Assembly: GCA_016844285.1 (NCBI GenBank)
Contig: JAENIS010000051.1
Span: forward strand, 1 to 12,573
DNA from: Dehalococcoidales bacterium
GTDB lineage: Bacteria; Chloroflexota; Dehalococcoidia; Dehalococcoidales; UBA2162
Direction of reading: 5' to 3'
Length of the DNA: 12,573 nucleotides
A model generated the notes under the pieces. The model was not told the DNA's origin. It saw only the letters and a program-made list of their open reading frames with translations, and did no database searches. Below are positions 1 through 6,549 of the stretch, piece after piece (the first letter of the stretch is position 1; each line of letters begins with the position of its first letter). The position numbers were made by a program, and so were the translations under genes.

Positions 1-817
1 CGGCAAGACGATGCTGGCCAAGTCAATTGCCCGCTCTCTCGGCTGTACCTTCCGGCGCATCCAGTGCACCCCCGACCTGCTCCCTTCGGACATCACCGGC
101 ACCTATATCTTCAACCAGAAGACGGCTGATTTTGAGTTCCGACCGGGACCGATTTTCGCCCAGGTGGTGCTTGCCGACGAGATTAACCGCGCCACACCAC
201 GGACTCAATCGGCCCTGCTTGAGGCGATGCAGGAGCGGCAGGTCACCGCTGAGGGAGAAACCAGACTATTGCCGCGGCCTTTTCTGGTGCTGGCAACGCA
301 GAACCCCATCGAGCTGGAGGGCACTTTCCCCTTGCCTGAAGCTCAGCTCGACCGGTTTCTGCTCAAAATCAAGATAGGCTACCCCACTGCGGAAGACGAC
401 CGCCTGATTCTGTCCCGCTTTCGCCGGGGTGACCCGATAGAAGAGCTGACCTCCGTGCTTTCGGCCGGTGAGCTTTTGCAGATACAGGCAGACTGCCGGG
501 AGATACATGTGGCTGCCGACGTGGAAGACTATATTATCCGTATTATCCATGCCACCAGAGAACATGCCTCCGTGCAACTGGGGGCCAGCCCTCGTGCCAT
601 GCTGGCGCTCTACCATACCTCGCAGGCTCTGGCGGCACTAAGAGGGCGGGCCTTCGTCATCCCTGACGATGTGAAATACCTGGCGGCCTTTGTCCTGGTT
701 CACCGTATCATTCCCCGGACAGAGAGCCACCTGCGTGGCGACAACGTCGAGGCCATCCTTAAAGAGATAGTCGATTCTCTCCCGGTACCGGTCGAAGCGG
801 AAAGCGAAGCTGGATAA
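1..817 (+). CDS. MoxR-family AAA+ ATPase (5' end missing)
   Basis: This is an ATPase of the MoxR branch of AAA+ proteins, a cytoplasmic chaperone-like factor usually encoded beside DUF58 and membrane partners and thought to help mature or assemble envelope or metal-containing complexes. The frame is open from the first base. It begins in the end of Walker A (Gly-Lys-Thr at 2-10, followed by MLAKS), so roughly the first 40-50 residues lie outside the window and the Met at 11 is internal. Counting from that Met, Walker B with the MoxR-typical LADEINRA is at about 54-61, sensor 1 (ATQNPIE) at 95-101, the arginine-finger region EAQLDRF at 110-116, and sensor 2 (GASPRAML) at 191-198. The C-terminal lid is complete. 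The gene ends 9 bp before the DUF58 gene, so the two are almost certainly cotranscribed. Family assignment is firm; the client is unknown. Confidence 0.95.
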   Translation, partial: GKTMLAKSIARSLGCTFRRIQCTPDLLPSDITGTYIFNQKTADFEFRPGPIFAQVVLADEINRATPRTQSALLEAMQERQVTAEGETRLLPRPFLVLATQNPIELEGTFPLPEAQLDRFLLKIKIGYPTAEDDRLILSRFRRGDPIEELTSVLSAGELLQIQADCREIHVAADVEDYIIRIIHATREHASVQLGASPRAMLALYHTSQALAALRGRAFVIPDDVKYLAAFVLVHRIIPRTESHLRGDNVEAILKEIVDSLPVPVEAESEAG

Positions 818-826
818 AGGTAATGT

Positions 827-2050
827 ATGCTTGGCGGCTCCTGGCTTCTGATAACGGTATTACTCCTCATTGCTAGCCTGCTTTTGCATCAGGTGACCCT
901 GCTCCTGGTGGCGCTCTTGTTTTTCCTGGCCGGAGGTATTGCCAGATTATGGGACCGCTATTGTCTCAGCCGTGTCGAGTACCGGCGCCGGCTTAGCTCC
1001 AGCCGCGTTTTCTTTGGCGAAGAGGTTCAGCTGGAGATAGAGGTGACTAACCGTAAACCCCTGCCCTTACCCTGGGTGCAGATTGATGACGAAATTCCGG
1101 AGGAGTTGACCCTGCTTAAAGGTAAAGCTCTCCCGTCATATAAGGCGGCTCGCCTGCTTCTCAGTAATCTCCTGCCACTCAGTTGGTATCATCGGGTCAA
1201 AAGGCGCTATCACCTGCGCTGCCTCCAGAGGGGCTATTTCGCCTTCGGCCCGGCCCGTATTCGCTCCGGTGACCTCTTTGGCTTCTTCAACCGGGAGATG
1301 GAAACGAAGGATGTTGACTACCTGATGGTTTATCCCAGGATATTACCCCTGGAGAAGCTGGGCATTCCCTCAAAGCAACTTTGCGGCAACATTAGAGTCA
1401 AAAACAATATTTTCCCCGACCCGGTGCTTACCCTGGGTGTCCGGGACTATCACTATGGCGACAGCTTGAAGAGAATTCACTGGAAGAGCACCGCCAGGAC
1501 TGGCCAGATACAGACCAAGATTTTTGAGCCGACGACCACGGTCGATATGGGTATCTTCCTGGACGTTCGTACTACTGAGCTAGCCTACTGGGGGAGCGTG
1601 TCCCAGCTTCTTGAGCTTGGGATTATTACGGCTGCCTCTGTTTCCAGCCAGGCTCTGGAAGCAGGCTACCGGGTCGGTCTCTATGTCAATCAAAACAGGT
1701 GGTTTTCACACGAGATGGTCAGGCTGGCTCCCAGCCAGCATCCGGACCAATTGCGCCACATATTGGAGGCTTTGGCACCACTTTATCCCTTTGAGTCCAT
1801 GTCCATCGATAAGCTACTCCTGAATGAAGGCAGAGACCTTCATTGGGGCAGCACTCTGGTGGTGATAAGTGCCGTACCTACCGACGCCCTTATCGCCACT
1901 CTTGCCCGGATGAGAAGAGCCGGGCGCCGGGTGGCTTTGATTTTGATTGGAGGCTCGGAAGCTTCGCCAAGCCAGGATGGTTTGACAGTCTACCATGTTC
2001 GGGATGATGTGCCCTGGCGTGACATCGAGGCACTTCATCTGGCAGGGTAA
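827..2050 (+). CDS. DUF58 domain-containing membrane-anchored protein
   Basis: A 407-residue DUF58 protein, the usual partner of MoxR ATPases. The N-terminus (about residues 3-37) is strongly hydrophobic and should form one or two membrane segments. A beta-rich region follows (VFFGEEVQLEIEVTNRKPLPLPW). The DUF58 core is GVRDYHYGDSLKRIHWKSTAR at residues 204-224, matching the family pattern G-x-R-x-Y-x-x-G-D-x-x-(R/K)-x-I-H-W. The part after it (VDMGIFLDVRTTE onward) resembles a von Willebrand A-like fold. The start at 827 is preferred because AAAGG at 816-820 is correctly spaced; a nearby ATG at 823 is in another frame. Function is not established for the family. Partnership with the ATPase upstream and the DUF4129 membrane protein downstream is inferred from gene order. 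Confidence 0.93.
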   Translation: MLGGSWLLITVLLLIASLLLHQVTLLLVALLFFLAGGIARLWDRYCLSRVEYRRRLSSSRVFFGEEVQLEIEVTNRKPLPLPWVQIDDEIPEELTLLKGKALPSYKAARLLLSNLLPLSWYHRVKRRYHLRCLQRGYFAFGPARIRSGDLFGFFNREMETKDVDYLMVYPRILPLEKLGIPSKQLCGNIRVKNNIFPDPVLTLGVRDYHYGDSLKRIHWKSTARTGQIQTKIFEPTTTVDMGIFLDVRTTELAYWGSVSQLLELGIITAASVSSQALEAGYRVGLYVNQNRWFSHEMVRLAPSQHPDQLRHILEALAPLYPFESMSIDKLLLNEGRDLHWGSTLVVISAVPTDALIATLARMRRAGRRVALILIGGSEASPSQDGLTVYHVRDDVPWRDIEALHLAG

Positions 2051-2076
2051 TAGTTGTCACGATACGGTAGAAAACA

Positions 2077-3615
2077 ATGGCGATTAAGCACAAACTGGCC
2101 AATCTAAACTGGGTCGGCCTTATCCTATGTCCTCTGGCCGTGATTCTGATGGAAGCCTTCTGGGTTTACCCGTGGCTGGCCTGGATAGGACGGTGGCCGG
2201 CCCTGGTCTGGTCCCGCCCACCCTTGAGCCTGTTTTCCGTTATTATTCTCCTTGGCATCTTCTTCTTTGTCAGCCGGGGCTTCCTTACCCGTGGATGGTC
2301 TCTACACTGGGTTCGGTTGGGTATTGTCGCCTGTGGTTTAGTCGCTGGTTTCCTGGTTATCCGTATTGAGTACGACACCGGCTCCGGTCTGCTCAGCCGG
2401 GAGTGGTTTACAGGCGCGGCACGCATTCTGATTGATAGCTTTTCTCAGCCTCATCCTTTGCCGCTGGCCCTGCTGGCCGCAGCCTATCTCTGGTGGCGGG
2501 GGATAAGCTATGGACGCAATTCCCTTTATTTCGATGATATCTACCATTCTTTCGTGGTTGGTTTCATTGCCCTGGTTTTGTTGCTCGTTGTCTGGAGGGC
2601 TAGCTCGGGCGCAGGCTCTCTGGATAACTTCACCGCCACTCTCGGACTTTACGTGGCTGGCTTTTTCTTCTCCGGCCTGGTCGCCCTGGCTCTGGGCAAC
2701 CTGCAAGCCACCCGGGAAAAGATATTGGAAACTGGAGGGACAACGCCATTACTCAGTCGGCAGTGGCTTTCTATCCTGTTGACCGTCGTCGGAGCTATTG
2801 TTTTAGTCGGGGTAGGTATTGCCAGCCTGTTCTCCTCCGAATTCCTGGTACTGCTTTCGCGGTTTTTAGCCGTGGGTTATGACTTACTGATTCGAATCGT
2901 GGGCTATCTGTTCGTTCCGATTGGGTACCTGGTCGCCGGGCTGGTCTATGCCGTCCAGTTCATCATCGGCCTGTTCCGCCGGGCGGGACTGGTGCAGCCC
3001 TCCCAGTCACAAAATATGACGGAACTCGAACCACCACCGGAAATCATTCCCCGTGGGCTTTCCGCCGAGGCGCTTTTGGCGATAAAATGGACGATTCTGG
3101 CTCTCATCGCCATCGCCGTCGTTTTTTTCCTGGTCAGAGCTATCTTCCGGCAGTGGTCAGTCCGGGCCGGGAAGGAGATAGAGGAGATAAGTGAATCCGT
3201 TTGGACCTGGGATGGGTTCAAAGCTGACTTGCGCCTGTTTCTCAGCCTTATCTGGCGTCCTTTCCGGCGTAAGCGGAAGGGGAAAGCACAACGTGGTTCG
3301 CCATCAGGCGGGCAGGCGGGTGAGGATGTGCCGGGCATGCTGGCGGTCAGGGAGATATACCGGCGTTTGCTACGGGAGGCTTCAGACTATGGCATCGAGC
3401 GCCGGAGCGACGAGACACCCTCTGAATATGCCCGGCGCTTCGGGCAGATACTGCCTGAAGGGAGTGTGCCGTTGGATGAGCTTACCAGCCTATACATCGG
3501 CGTCCGTTATGGTGAGATGGCAGTCGAGAGTAAGCAGGTGGAGCAGGCGAACAGTCTGTGGAGATGGTTGCGCCAGCTATTAAAAGAAGGCGAAGATAAG
3601 AGCGAACTAAACTAA
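2077..3615 (+). CDS. polytopic membrane protein with C-terminal DUF4129 domain
   Basis: A 512-residue integral membrane protein. About nine to ten hydrophobic segments are visible between residues 5 and 355, for example VGLILCPLAVILMEAF, FSVIILLGIFFFVS, FIALVLLLVVW, ILLTVVGAIVLVGVGIASLF and TILALIAIAVVFFLV. A basic soluble tail follows. Residues about 424-490 match the DUF4129 pattern seen in MoxR/DUF58 operons, with an arginine-rich helix (VREIYRRLLREA), a TPSEYARR motif, and a late LTSLYIGVRYGEM motif. In many relatives this domain lies at the end of a transglutaminase-core membrane protein. Here no transglutaminase Cys-His-Asp region is visible, and none follows on this strand. It starts 26 bp after the DUF58 stop, with only a weak Shine-Dalgarno, so translation may depend on coupling. 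It converges on the HAD gene 9 bp away. Confidence 0.88.
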   Translation: MAIKHKLANLNWVGLILCPLAVILMEAFWVYPWLAWIGRWPALVWSRPPLSLFSVIILLGIFFFVSRGFLTRGWSLHWVRLGIVACGLVAGFLVIRIEYDTGSGLLSREWFTGAARILIDSFSQPHPLPLALLAAAYLWWRGISYGRNSLYFDDIYHSFVVGFIALVLLLVVWRASSGAGSLDNFTATLGLYVAGFFFSGLVALALGNLQATREKILETGGTTPLLSRQWLSILLTVVGAIVLVGVGIASLFSSEFLVLLSRFLAVGYDLLIRIVGYLFVPIGYLVAGLVYAVQFIIGLFRRAGLVQPSQSQNMTELEPPPEIIPRGLSAEALLAIKWTILALIAIAVVFFLVRAIFRQWSVRAGKEIEEISESVWTWDGFKADLRLFLSLIWRPFRRKRKGKAQRGSPSGGQAGEDVPGMLAVREIYRRLLREASDYGIERRSDETPSEYARRFGQILPEGSVPLDELTSLYIGVRYGEMAVESKQVEQANSLWRWLRQLLKEGEDKSELN

Positions 3616-3624
3616 AGGTATCTT

Positions 3625-4443
3625 TTATCGCAAAAGTTTCTTGATGGCGGCGCTCAGACCGCTGTGCTCAACATCGAGGGTAACATAATCAGCCACGGCT
3701 TTCAGCTCATCGGGGGCGTTGCCCATCGCAATCGCCAGGCCGGCCTTGGACAGAAGCGAGACGTCGTTATTGCCATCCCCGATGGCAATAACCTCGCTCA
3801 TGGGTATATTCAGATATGAGCTTAAAGCGAGCAGGGCTTCCCCTTTGGATACACCCTGCGCCACCACGTTGATAAAATCCACCTCAGGATAAGAAGGCGT
3901 CCTGCTCAGTGAGAAGTTGAAGCAGTCCTGAAAGTGAAGGCGGAAGCTCTCTGCCTTGGCTCTTTCCTCCGCCGAGTTGAGGACGAGAGCCCCTTTGATA
4001 ATCCGCTCCTCCGGCCAAACCTGGTTGAAGTCGACTACCGTCGGCTCAACACCAAAGAAGTCACGGCGGATGGCCGTTGCCCATGTTTCCCGCTCGATAA
4101 AATAACGGTTGCGCGAATAGAGGTCAAGGTTGATGTCATAGAGATGGCTGAACTCGATAGCCTCCCTGAGTAATGCCTGACTGATTGGTTTGGCATAGAC
4201 TTCATCGTCATTTTCCGGGTTGCTCACCAGGGCACCGTCACAGAAGATGTGATAGCCATCAAGGGACAGCTCCTTAATAATTTTTAGCGAGGCGAGCATG
4301 ACTCGTCCGGTAGACAGGGCGACTTGCATACCAGAGTCCTGGATTTTAGCCAGTGTTGTCCTGTCATCAGGCGAGATAGTGCCATTCTTGCCCAATAAAG
4401 TGCCATCAATATCGGTTACTAAAAGCCGGTAGTGGTTGGTCAT
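3625..4443 (-). CDS. Cof-type HAD-IIB family hydrolase
   Basis: A 272-residue phosphatase of the haloacid dehalogenase superfamily, Cof/IIB subfamily. These soluble cytoplasmic Mg-dependent enzymes remove phosphate from small molecules such as sugar phosphates or nucleotide cofactors. All motifs are present: motif I DIDGT at 11-15 (nucleophile Asp11, acid/base Asp13), motif II STGR at 44-47, motif III Lys200 in GVSKGEAL, and motif IV GDGNND at 222-227. The IIB cap lies between motifs II and III, and the length is typical of the family. The substrate cannot be read from sequence. The start codon overlaps the stop of the upstream lipoprotein gene as ATGA, which points to translational coupling. 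The gene is convergent with the DUF4129 gene. Confidence 0.93.
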   Translation of the reverse strand: MTNHYRLLVTDIDGTLLGKNGTISPDDRTTLAKIQDSGMQVALSTGRVMLASLKIIKELSLDGYHIFCDGALVSNPENDDEVYAKPISQALLREAIEFSHLYDINLDLYSRNRYFIERETWATAIRRDFFGVEPTVVDFNQVWPEERIIKGALVLNSAEERAKAESFRLHFQDCFNFSLSRTPSYPEVDFINVVAQGVSKGEALLALSSYLNIPMSEVIAIGDGNNDVSLLSKAGLAIAMGNAPDELKAVADYVTLDVEHSGLSAAIKKLLR

Positions 4444-5063
4444 ATAGTCTCTTTGAGATTATTTATCAACCCTATCCCCTTAGTCCTAAATTTCGGTAAG
4501 GTCTCTTTTTCAGGACGTTTGATAGAACCAGTAGGCAGTGGCGGCCATTCCGATTCCGGAAGAGCAATTGGAATATTATTGGCTTTCATGATTTTGATGA
4601 CGCGGCCAATAACCACAGGCAAGTCTGGCTGCGTTATCCTCGTGGGACCTAAAATCCAAACTAATTCAGGAGAAGAAACTGTATCAACATTTCCCTCTTC
4701 TCTGTGGAGGCTAACGAGCAATTGGTCTGATATTGAAAAATACCATTCGGGTGGCCCTTGGTATAACTGGCCTATAGGGCCACCCGGTACTCTAATTAGA
4801 ACCTCTTTGGTAGTAGGGTCTCCTTTTATCACCTTTTCCACCGAGAGAGTGAATATTGTGTAAGCATGTTTTCCGGTAAAGTTTCCCGTCTGATGGGTGA
4901 TGATGTCATATCTTTTATCAGTAACATTACCTGATACGATTAAATCTGCATTTACAACCGCGTCCCAGAACGGCTCTGCTTGGGCTTGCTCCTGACGAGT
5001 ACAACCAGAAGCGGAAAGTGGGATCAAAACGAGCGCTAGAAGTGTGAACAAGGTTTTACACAT
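4440..5063 (-). CDS. small secreted lipoprotein, function unknown
   Basis: A 207-residue protein with a lipoprotein signal peptide: a basic start, the hydrophobic stretch LFTLLALVLIPL, and a lipobox-like SASGC with Cys21 as the predicted lipidated residue. The mature part begins with NADLIVSGNVTDKRYD and continues FTLSVEKVIKGD and VLIRVPGGPIG. This 'ADLIV-G-V ... T-L-V-E-V-KGD ... V-x-PGG' layout recurs in small secreted beta-barrel-like proteins of unknown role; I know of no assigned function. The C-terminal 60 residues are Pro/Lys rich. The start at 5063 is supported by GGGGAA about 9 nt upstream. Its stop overlaps the HAD start by 4 bp, so the two genes form a unit even though they look functionally unrelated. 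It begins 1 nt after the stop of the Fic-like relic. Confidence 0.8.
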   Translation of the reverse strand: MCKTLFTLLALVLIPLSASGCTRQEQAQAEPFWDAVVNADLIVSGNVTDKRYDIITHQTGNFTGKHAYTIFTLSVEKVIKGDPTTKEVLIRVPGGPIGQLYQGPPEWYFSISDQLLVSLHREEGNVDTVSSPELVWILGPTRITQPDLPVVIGRVIKIMKANNIPIALPESEWPPLPTGSIKRPEKETLPKFRTKGIGLINNLKETI

Positions 5064-5064
5064 C

Positions 5065-5172
5065 TCAATCTTCCCCGGGTGCTATTTCTCCATCCAGAAC
5101 CTTAAGAATTTCATTAGCTGCATAAGCCTTATCACGCTTGCGGCCGGTAATCTCGGTCAGGATGCCAGCCTC
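5065..5172 (-). pseudogene. relic of Fic-family protein C-terminus
   Basis: Reading the minus strand from 5172 down to the TGA at 5067-5065 gives about 35 residues containing GILTEITGRKRDKAY followed by an EILKVLDG helix. This closely resembles the extreme C-terminus of Fic/DOC-family AMP-transferase-like proteins, where a small winged-helix segment ends in '(G)IL-x-E-x-TG-x-(R/K)-R-(D/N)-(R/K)-x-Y/F ... L-x-(I/V)-L'. Upstream the frame hits a stop at 5181-5179, and no Fic catalytic motif (HPFxxGNGR) occurs in the neighbourhood, so the rest of the gene is gone. The Shine-Dalgarno of the next lipoprotein gene lies inside the relic's last codons, the arrangement expected if that gene was once translated just behind a full Fic gene. 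Assignment rests on pattern recognition of a short stretch. Confidence 0.55.
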
Positions 5173-5243
5173 CTTTCGTTATATCGGAAGAAACGTGTTT
5201 ATGCCCGTCACCCGTTCTATTCACTAAGGAGCCTTTTATCCTA

Positions 5244-5261
5244 GGAGCCTGTCCGAGTAAT
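5244..5261 (+). repeat. left terminal inverted repeat of MITE
   Basis: Eighteen bases, GGAGCCTGTCCGAGTAAT, matching the inverted right end except at positions 5 and 6. Immediately preceded by TA at 5242-5243. Confidence 0.75.
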
Positions 5262-5388
5262 AGGTCTAGCTTGTCCCAAGTGGGGAATGCGACTGAGAAT
5301 AAGCCGGTATTGTGACATTGAGTGGGAGAATAAGACAATATATATGTCCATTTTAGCTCCTGTCTGGGAGACTAATTTGCCAAAAGTG

Positions 5389-5406
5389 ATTACTCGGACA
5401 CACTCC
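5389..5406 (-). repeat. right terminal inverted repeat of MITE
   Basis: Eighteen bases that read GGAGTGTGTCCGAGTAAT on the minus strand, 16/18 identical to the left end. Immediately followed on the plus strand by TA at 5407-5408, the presumed target duplication. Confidence 0.75.
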
Positions 5407-5924
5407 TAGTTGCCTGCGCTTGACGATACTATCTCTGGCCGTCTAATCGAAGTTATGCTTTTTTCTTCAAGCAGGGCAAGTAAGCTGGATATAGGCACTA
5501 ACGCCTGTATTCCGAAGAGACGGGAGATGATTTCTACAGTCCCTACAGTAGCAACTGCCTTGGCGGCTGCCTCAGACTGCCCAGGTAGGTACCTAACGAT
5601 TACTCTGACACGACTGTCAACTAGCTCCCCACGTTTTTCGGCCTGGATGAGGTCCCACAAATTGGGGTCCAACTTTGAGGGTCCCGTATACGGTTGTATT
5701 ATCGGAGGCGGACCATTCCAGTCCCAGGGGTTAACGCTTTCGTTACCAGGTGAAATGTTTTCAGACCAAGGTGGGCGTAGTTTCTCCTGACTAGGAGCAG
5801 ATGAAGGCGGACTTATTTCTTCCTGGCTGGGAGCGGCTGGTCTGGCGCAACCCAGAGTTAGGATAGATAGAACCAAGGAAACAAAGACTAGCACTACCAG
5901 TGGAGGCTTCTTCTTTGCACCCAT
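5406..5924 (-). CDS. lipoprotein with lone inhibitor-I9/protease-propeptide-like domain
   Basis: A 172-residue exported protein. Residues 1-25 form a signal peptide (basic MGAKKK, hydrophobic core VVLVFVSLVLSIL), ending in TLGC with Cys26 as the likely lipidated residue. A Pro/Ser/Glu-rich linker (about 27-82) follows and contains an internal near-repeat, APSQEEISPP and APSQEKLRPP. Residues about 85-100 (LDPNLWDLIQAEKRGE) and 104-165 (VRVIVRYLPGQ ... ALVPISSLLALLEEKSITSIRRPE) look like the I9-type propeptide that precedes many subtilisin-family (S8) proteases. No protease catalytic domain follows: translation stops seven residues after the domain. The start at 5924 has a strong Shine-Dalgarno, GGGGAGGTG, within 5927-5942. 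The TAG stop sits at the right edge of the MITE. It may be a free-standing protease inhibitor or chaperone, or an old truncation of a protease gene. Confidence 0.72.
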   Translation of the reverse strand: MGAKKKPPLVVLVFVSLVLSILTLGCARPAAPSQEEISPPSSAPSQEKLRPPWSENISPGNESVNPWDWNGPPPIIQPYTGPSKLDPNLWDLIQAEKRGELVDSRVRVIVRYLPGQSEAAAKAVATVGTVEIISRLFGIQALVPISSLLALLEEKSITSIRRPEIVSSSAGN

Positions 5925-5969
5925 TCCGCACCTCCCCTATTAGACTAGCACAGCATCCTACTTACCCAC

Positions 5970-6002
5970 ATATATAATCGCCGAAAGGCGAGAGAAAGTC
6001 AA
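5970..6002 (-). promoter_or_regulatory. possible promoter for the I9-like lipoprotein gene
   Basis: On the minus strand a good -35 TTGACT (6002-5997) is followed 18-20 nt later by the AT-rich block ATTATATAT (5978-5970), which could serve as -10, about 45 nt before the start codon. The spacer contains a GAAA-tetraloop hairpin (stem 5978-5982 with 5987-5991). Spacing is a little long, so this is tentative. Confidence 0.35.
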
Positions 6003-6347
6003 AGGCAATTAGTTAGGTTCTGTTTGCACATGGTTGAAAGTCATATTTCACTTGTTGTTAAAATACTGGCGGCAGGAAGACTGAGTACAGCACAGACAAT
6101 TGGCAGGAAAACAAGTATTTTGGTCAGCAATGCTGGAGCGTGGCATTCACCCAAAGGTGGTGCAGGAGAGATTGAGACATTCAAGCATACAGATAACCTC
6201 GGATACTTGTAGTCATGTAACTCCTAGGGCTTCAGGAAGCCGATGGCGACACAATATGGATTATCCATCTTAAAGTGAAACTATAAGCTGCTGTAGAGCC
6301 GGAATCAATTGCTTCTTCTCAAATAGTAGTTCGGGAACTGTTCCGAA

Positions 6348-6400
6348 TGGCCCACTTTACGGGACTCGAACCAGTATTCAGGAGACTATCTCAAAAGTGG
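6348..6400 (-). other. tRNA-like remnant (3' half: T-arm, acceptor, CCA)
   Basis: The minus strand ends in a T-arm (ACTGG-TTCGAGT-CCCGT, four of five pairs), then AAAGTGG, G and CCA, laid out exactly as T-stem/loop, 3' acceptor strand, discriminator and CCA of a tRNA. The 5' strand CCACTTT (6400-6394) pairs perfectly with AAAGTGG over 7 bp. Only 18 nt lie between acceptor and T-arm, so D-arm and anticodon arm are missing and this cannot be an ordinary working tRNA. It may be a deleted tRNA gene, an integration-site (att) scar, or chance. Confidence 0.35.
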
Positions 6401-6453
6401 TGGAAAAAGTTCTACCTATTGAGACCTCAGCTCCACCAAAGATTATCAACAGG

Positions 6454-6462
6454 TGATATAAT
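6454..6462 (+). promoter_or_regulatory. extended -10 promoter for the FeS oxidoreductase-etfBA operon
   Basis: TGATATAAT matches the extended -10 consensus (TG-N-TATAAT) perfectly. No good -35 hexamer lies 16-18 nt upstream, as is common for extended -10 promoters. It sits about 88 bp before the TTG start at 6550, leaving a leader of roughly 80 nt. Confidence 0.55.
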
Positions 6463-6533
6463 ATATGTCTATCCAATGCAGGTCACAAGACACGTTATCA
6501 AGCAATGAGTAAGACCGTCTGAATCGTTGCCCA

Positions 6534-6540
6534 AGAGGAG
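6534..6540 (+). promoter_or_regulatory. Shine-Dalgarno that selects a TTG start
   Basis: AGAGGAG lies 9 nt before TTG at 6550. The first in-frame ATG (6613) lies inside the first membrane helix and has no comparable site, so the TTG start is preferred. Confidence 0.65.
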
Positions 6541-6549
6541 AAAACTAAT

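Larger units (their letters stand above)
5244..5406. mobile_element. 163-bp MITE-like element, TA-flanked, IS630/Tc1-mariner type
   Basis: The left end GGAGCCTGTCCGAGTAAT (5244-5261) and the reverse complement of the right end GGAGTGTGTCCGAGTAAT (5406-5389) match at 16 of 18 positions. Both ends are flanked by TA (5242-5243 and 5407-5408). Removing the element and one TA rebuilds CTAG, the target preferred by IS630-family transposases, which duplicate TA. The interior contains no plausible gene and no transposase, so this would be a non-autonomous element mobilised in trans. The only frame crossing it (5132-5338, minus) also runs through unrelated flank and is not convincing. The right end lies in the stop codon of the lipoprotein gene ending at 5406. 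Repeat structure is seen directly; the family assignment is inference from TIR position and target site. Confidence 0.72.
5925..6453. other. gene-poor AT-rich stretch
   Basis: About 530 bp between the divergently oriented lipoprotein gene and the promoter of the FeS oxidoreductase gene. Frames are short. The longest plus-strand frame (6024-6212, 62 codons) lacks a Shine-Dalgarno and resembles nothing I know. A plus-strand frame from about 6285 to 6507 is open but has no well-placed start, and its 'TGLEP' stretch is the usual artefact of translating a tRNA T-arm from the wrong strand. It holds the small hairpin at 5978-5991, an interrupted dyad at 6330-6347 (TTCG-GAAC against GTTC-CGAA), and the tRNA-like sequence at 6348-6400. 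It is probably decayed accessory DNA. Confidence 0.5.

Noticed and set aside
3605..3640. Possible terminator dyad between the DUF4129 and HAD genes
   Set aside because: Only short 4-bp stems (GCGA/TCGC, TAAA/TTTA) with internal mismatches; too weak to call.
5132..5338. 68-codon minus-strand open frame crossing the MITE
   Set aside because: It starts inside the mobile element, runs out across the Fic-like relic in the wrong frame, has no Shine-Dalgarno and no recognisable motif.
6024..6212. 62-codon plus-strand open frame in the gene-poor stretch
   Set aside because: No Shine-Dalgarno, no hydrophobic or catalytic pattern, no neighbours in operon. Judged chance, although a degraded gene cannot be excluded.
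6285..6507. Open plus-strand frame with basic, Trp-rich translation
   Set aside because: No well-placed start codon. The TGLEP stretch is what a tRNA T-arm gives when translated from the opposite strand.
6505..6522. Five-codon upstream open frame in the leader of the FeS oxidoreductase gene
   Set aside because: ATG without a Shine-Dalgarno and no regulatory codon run; likely chance.
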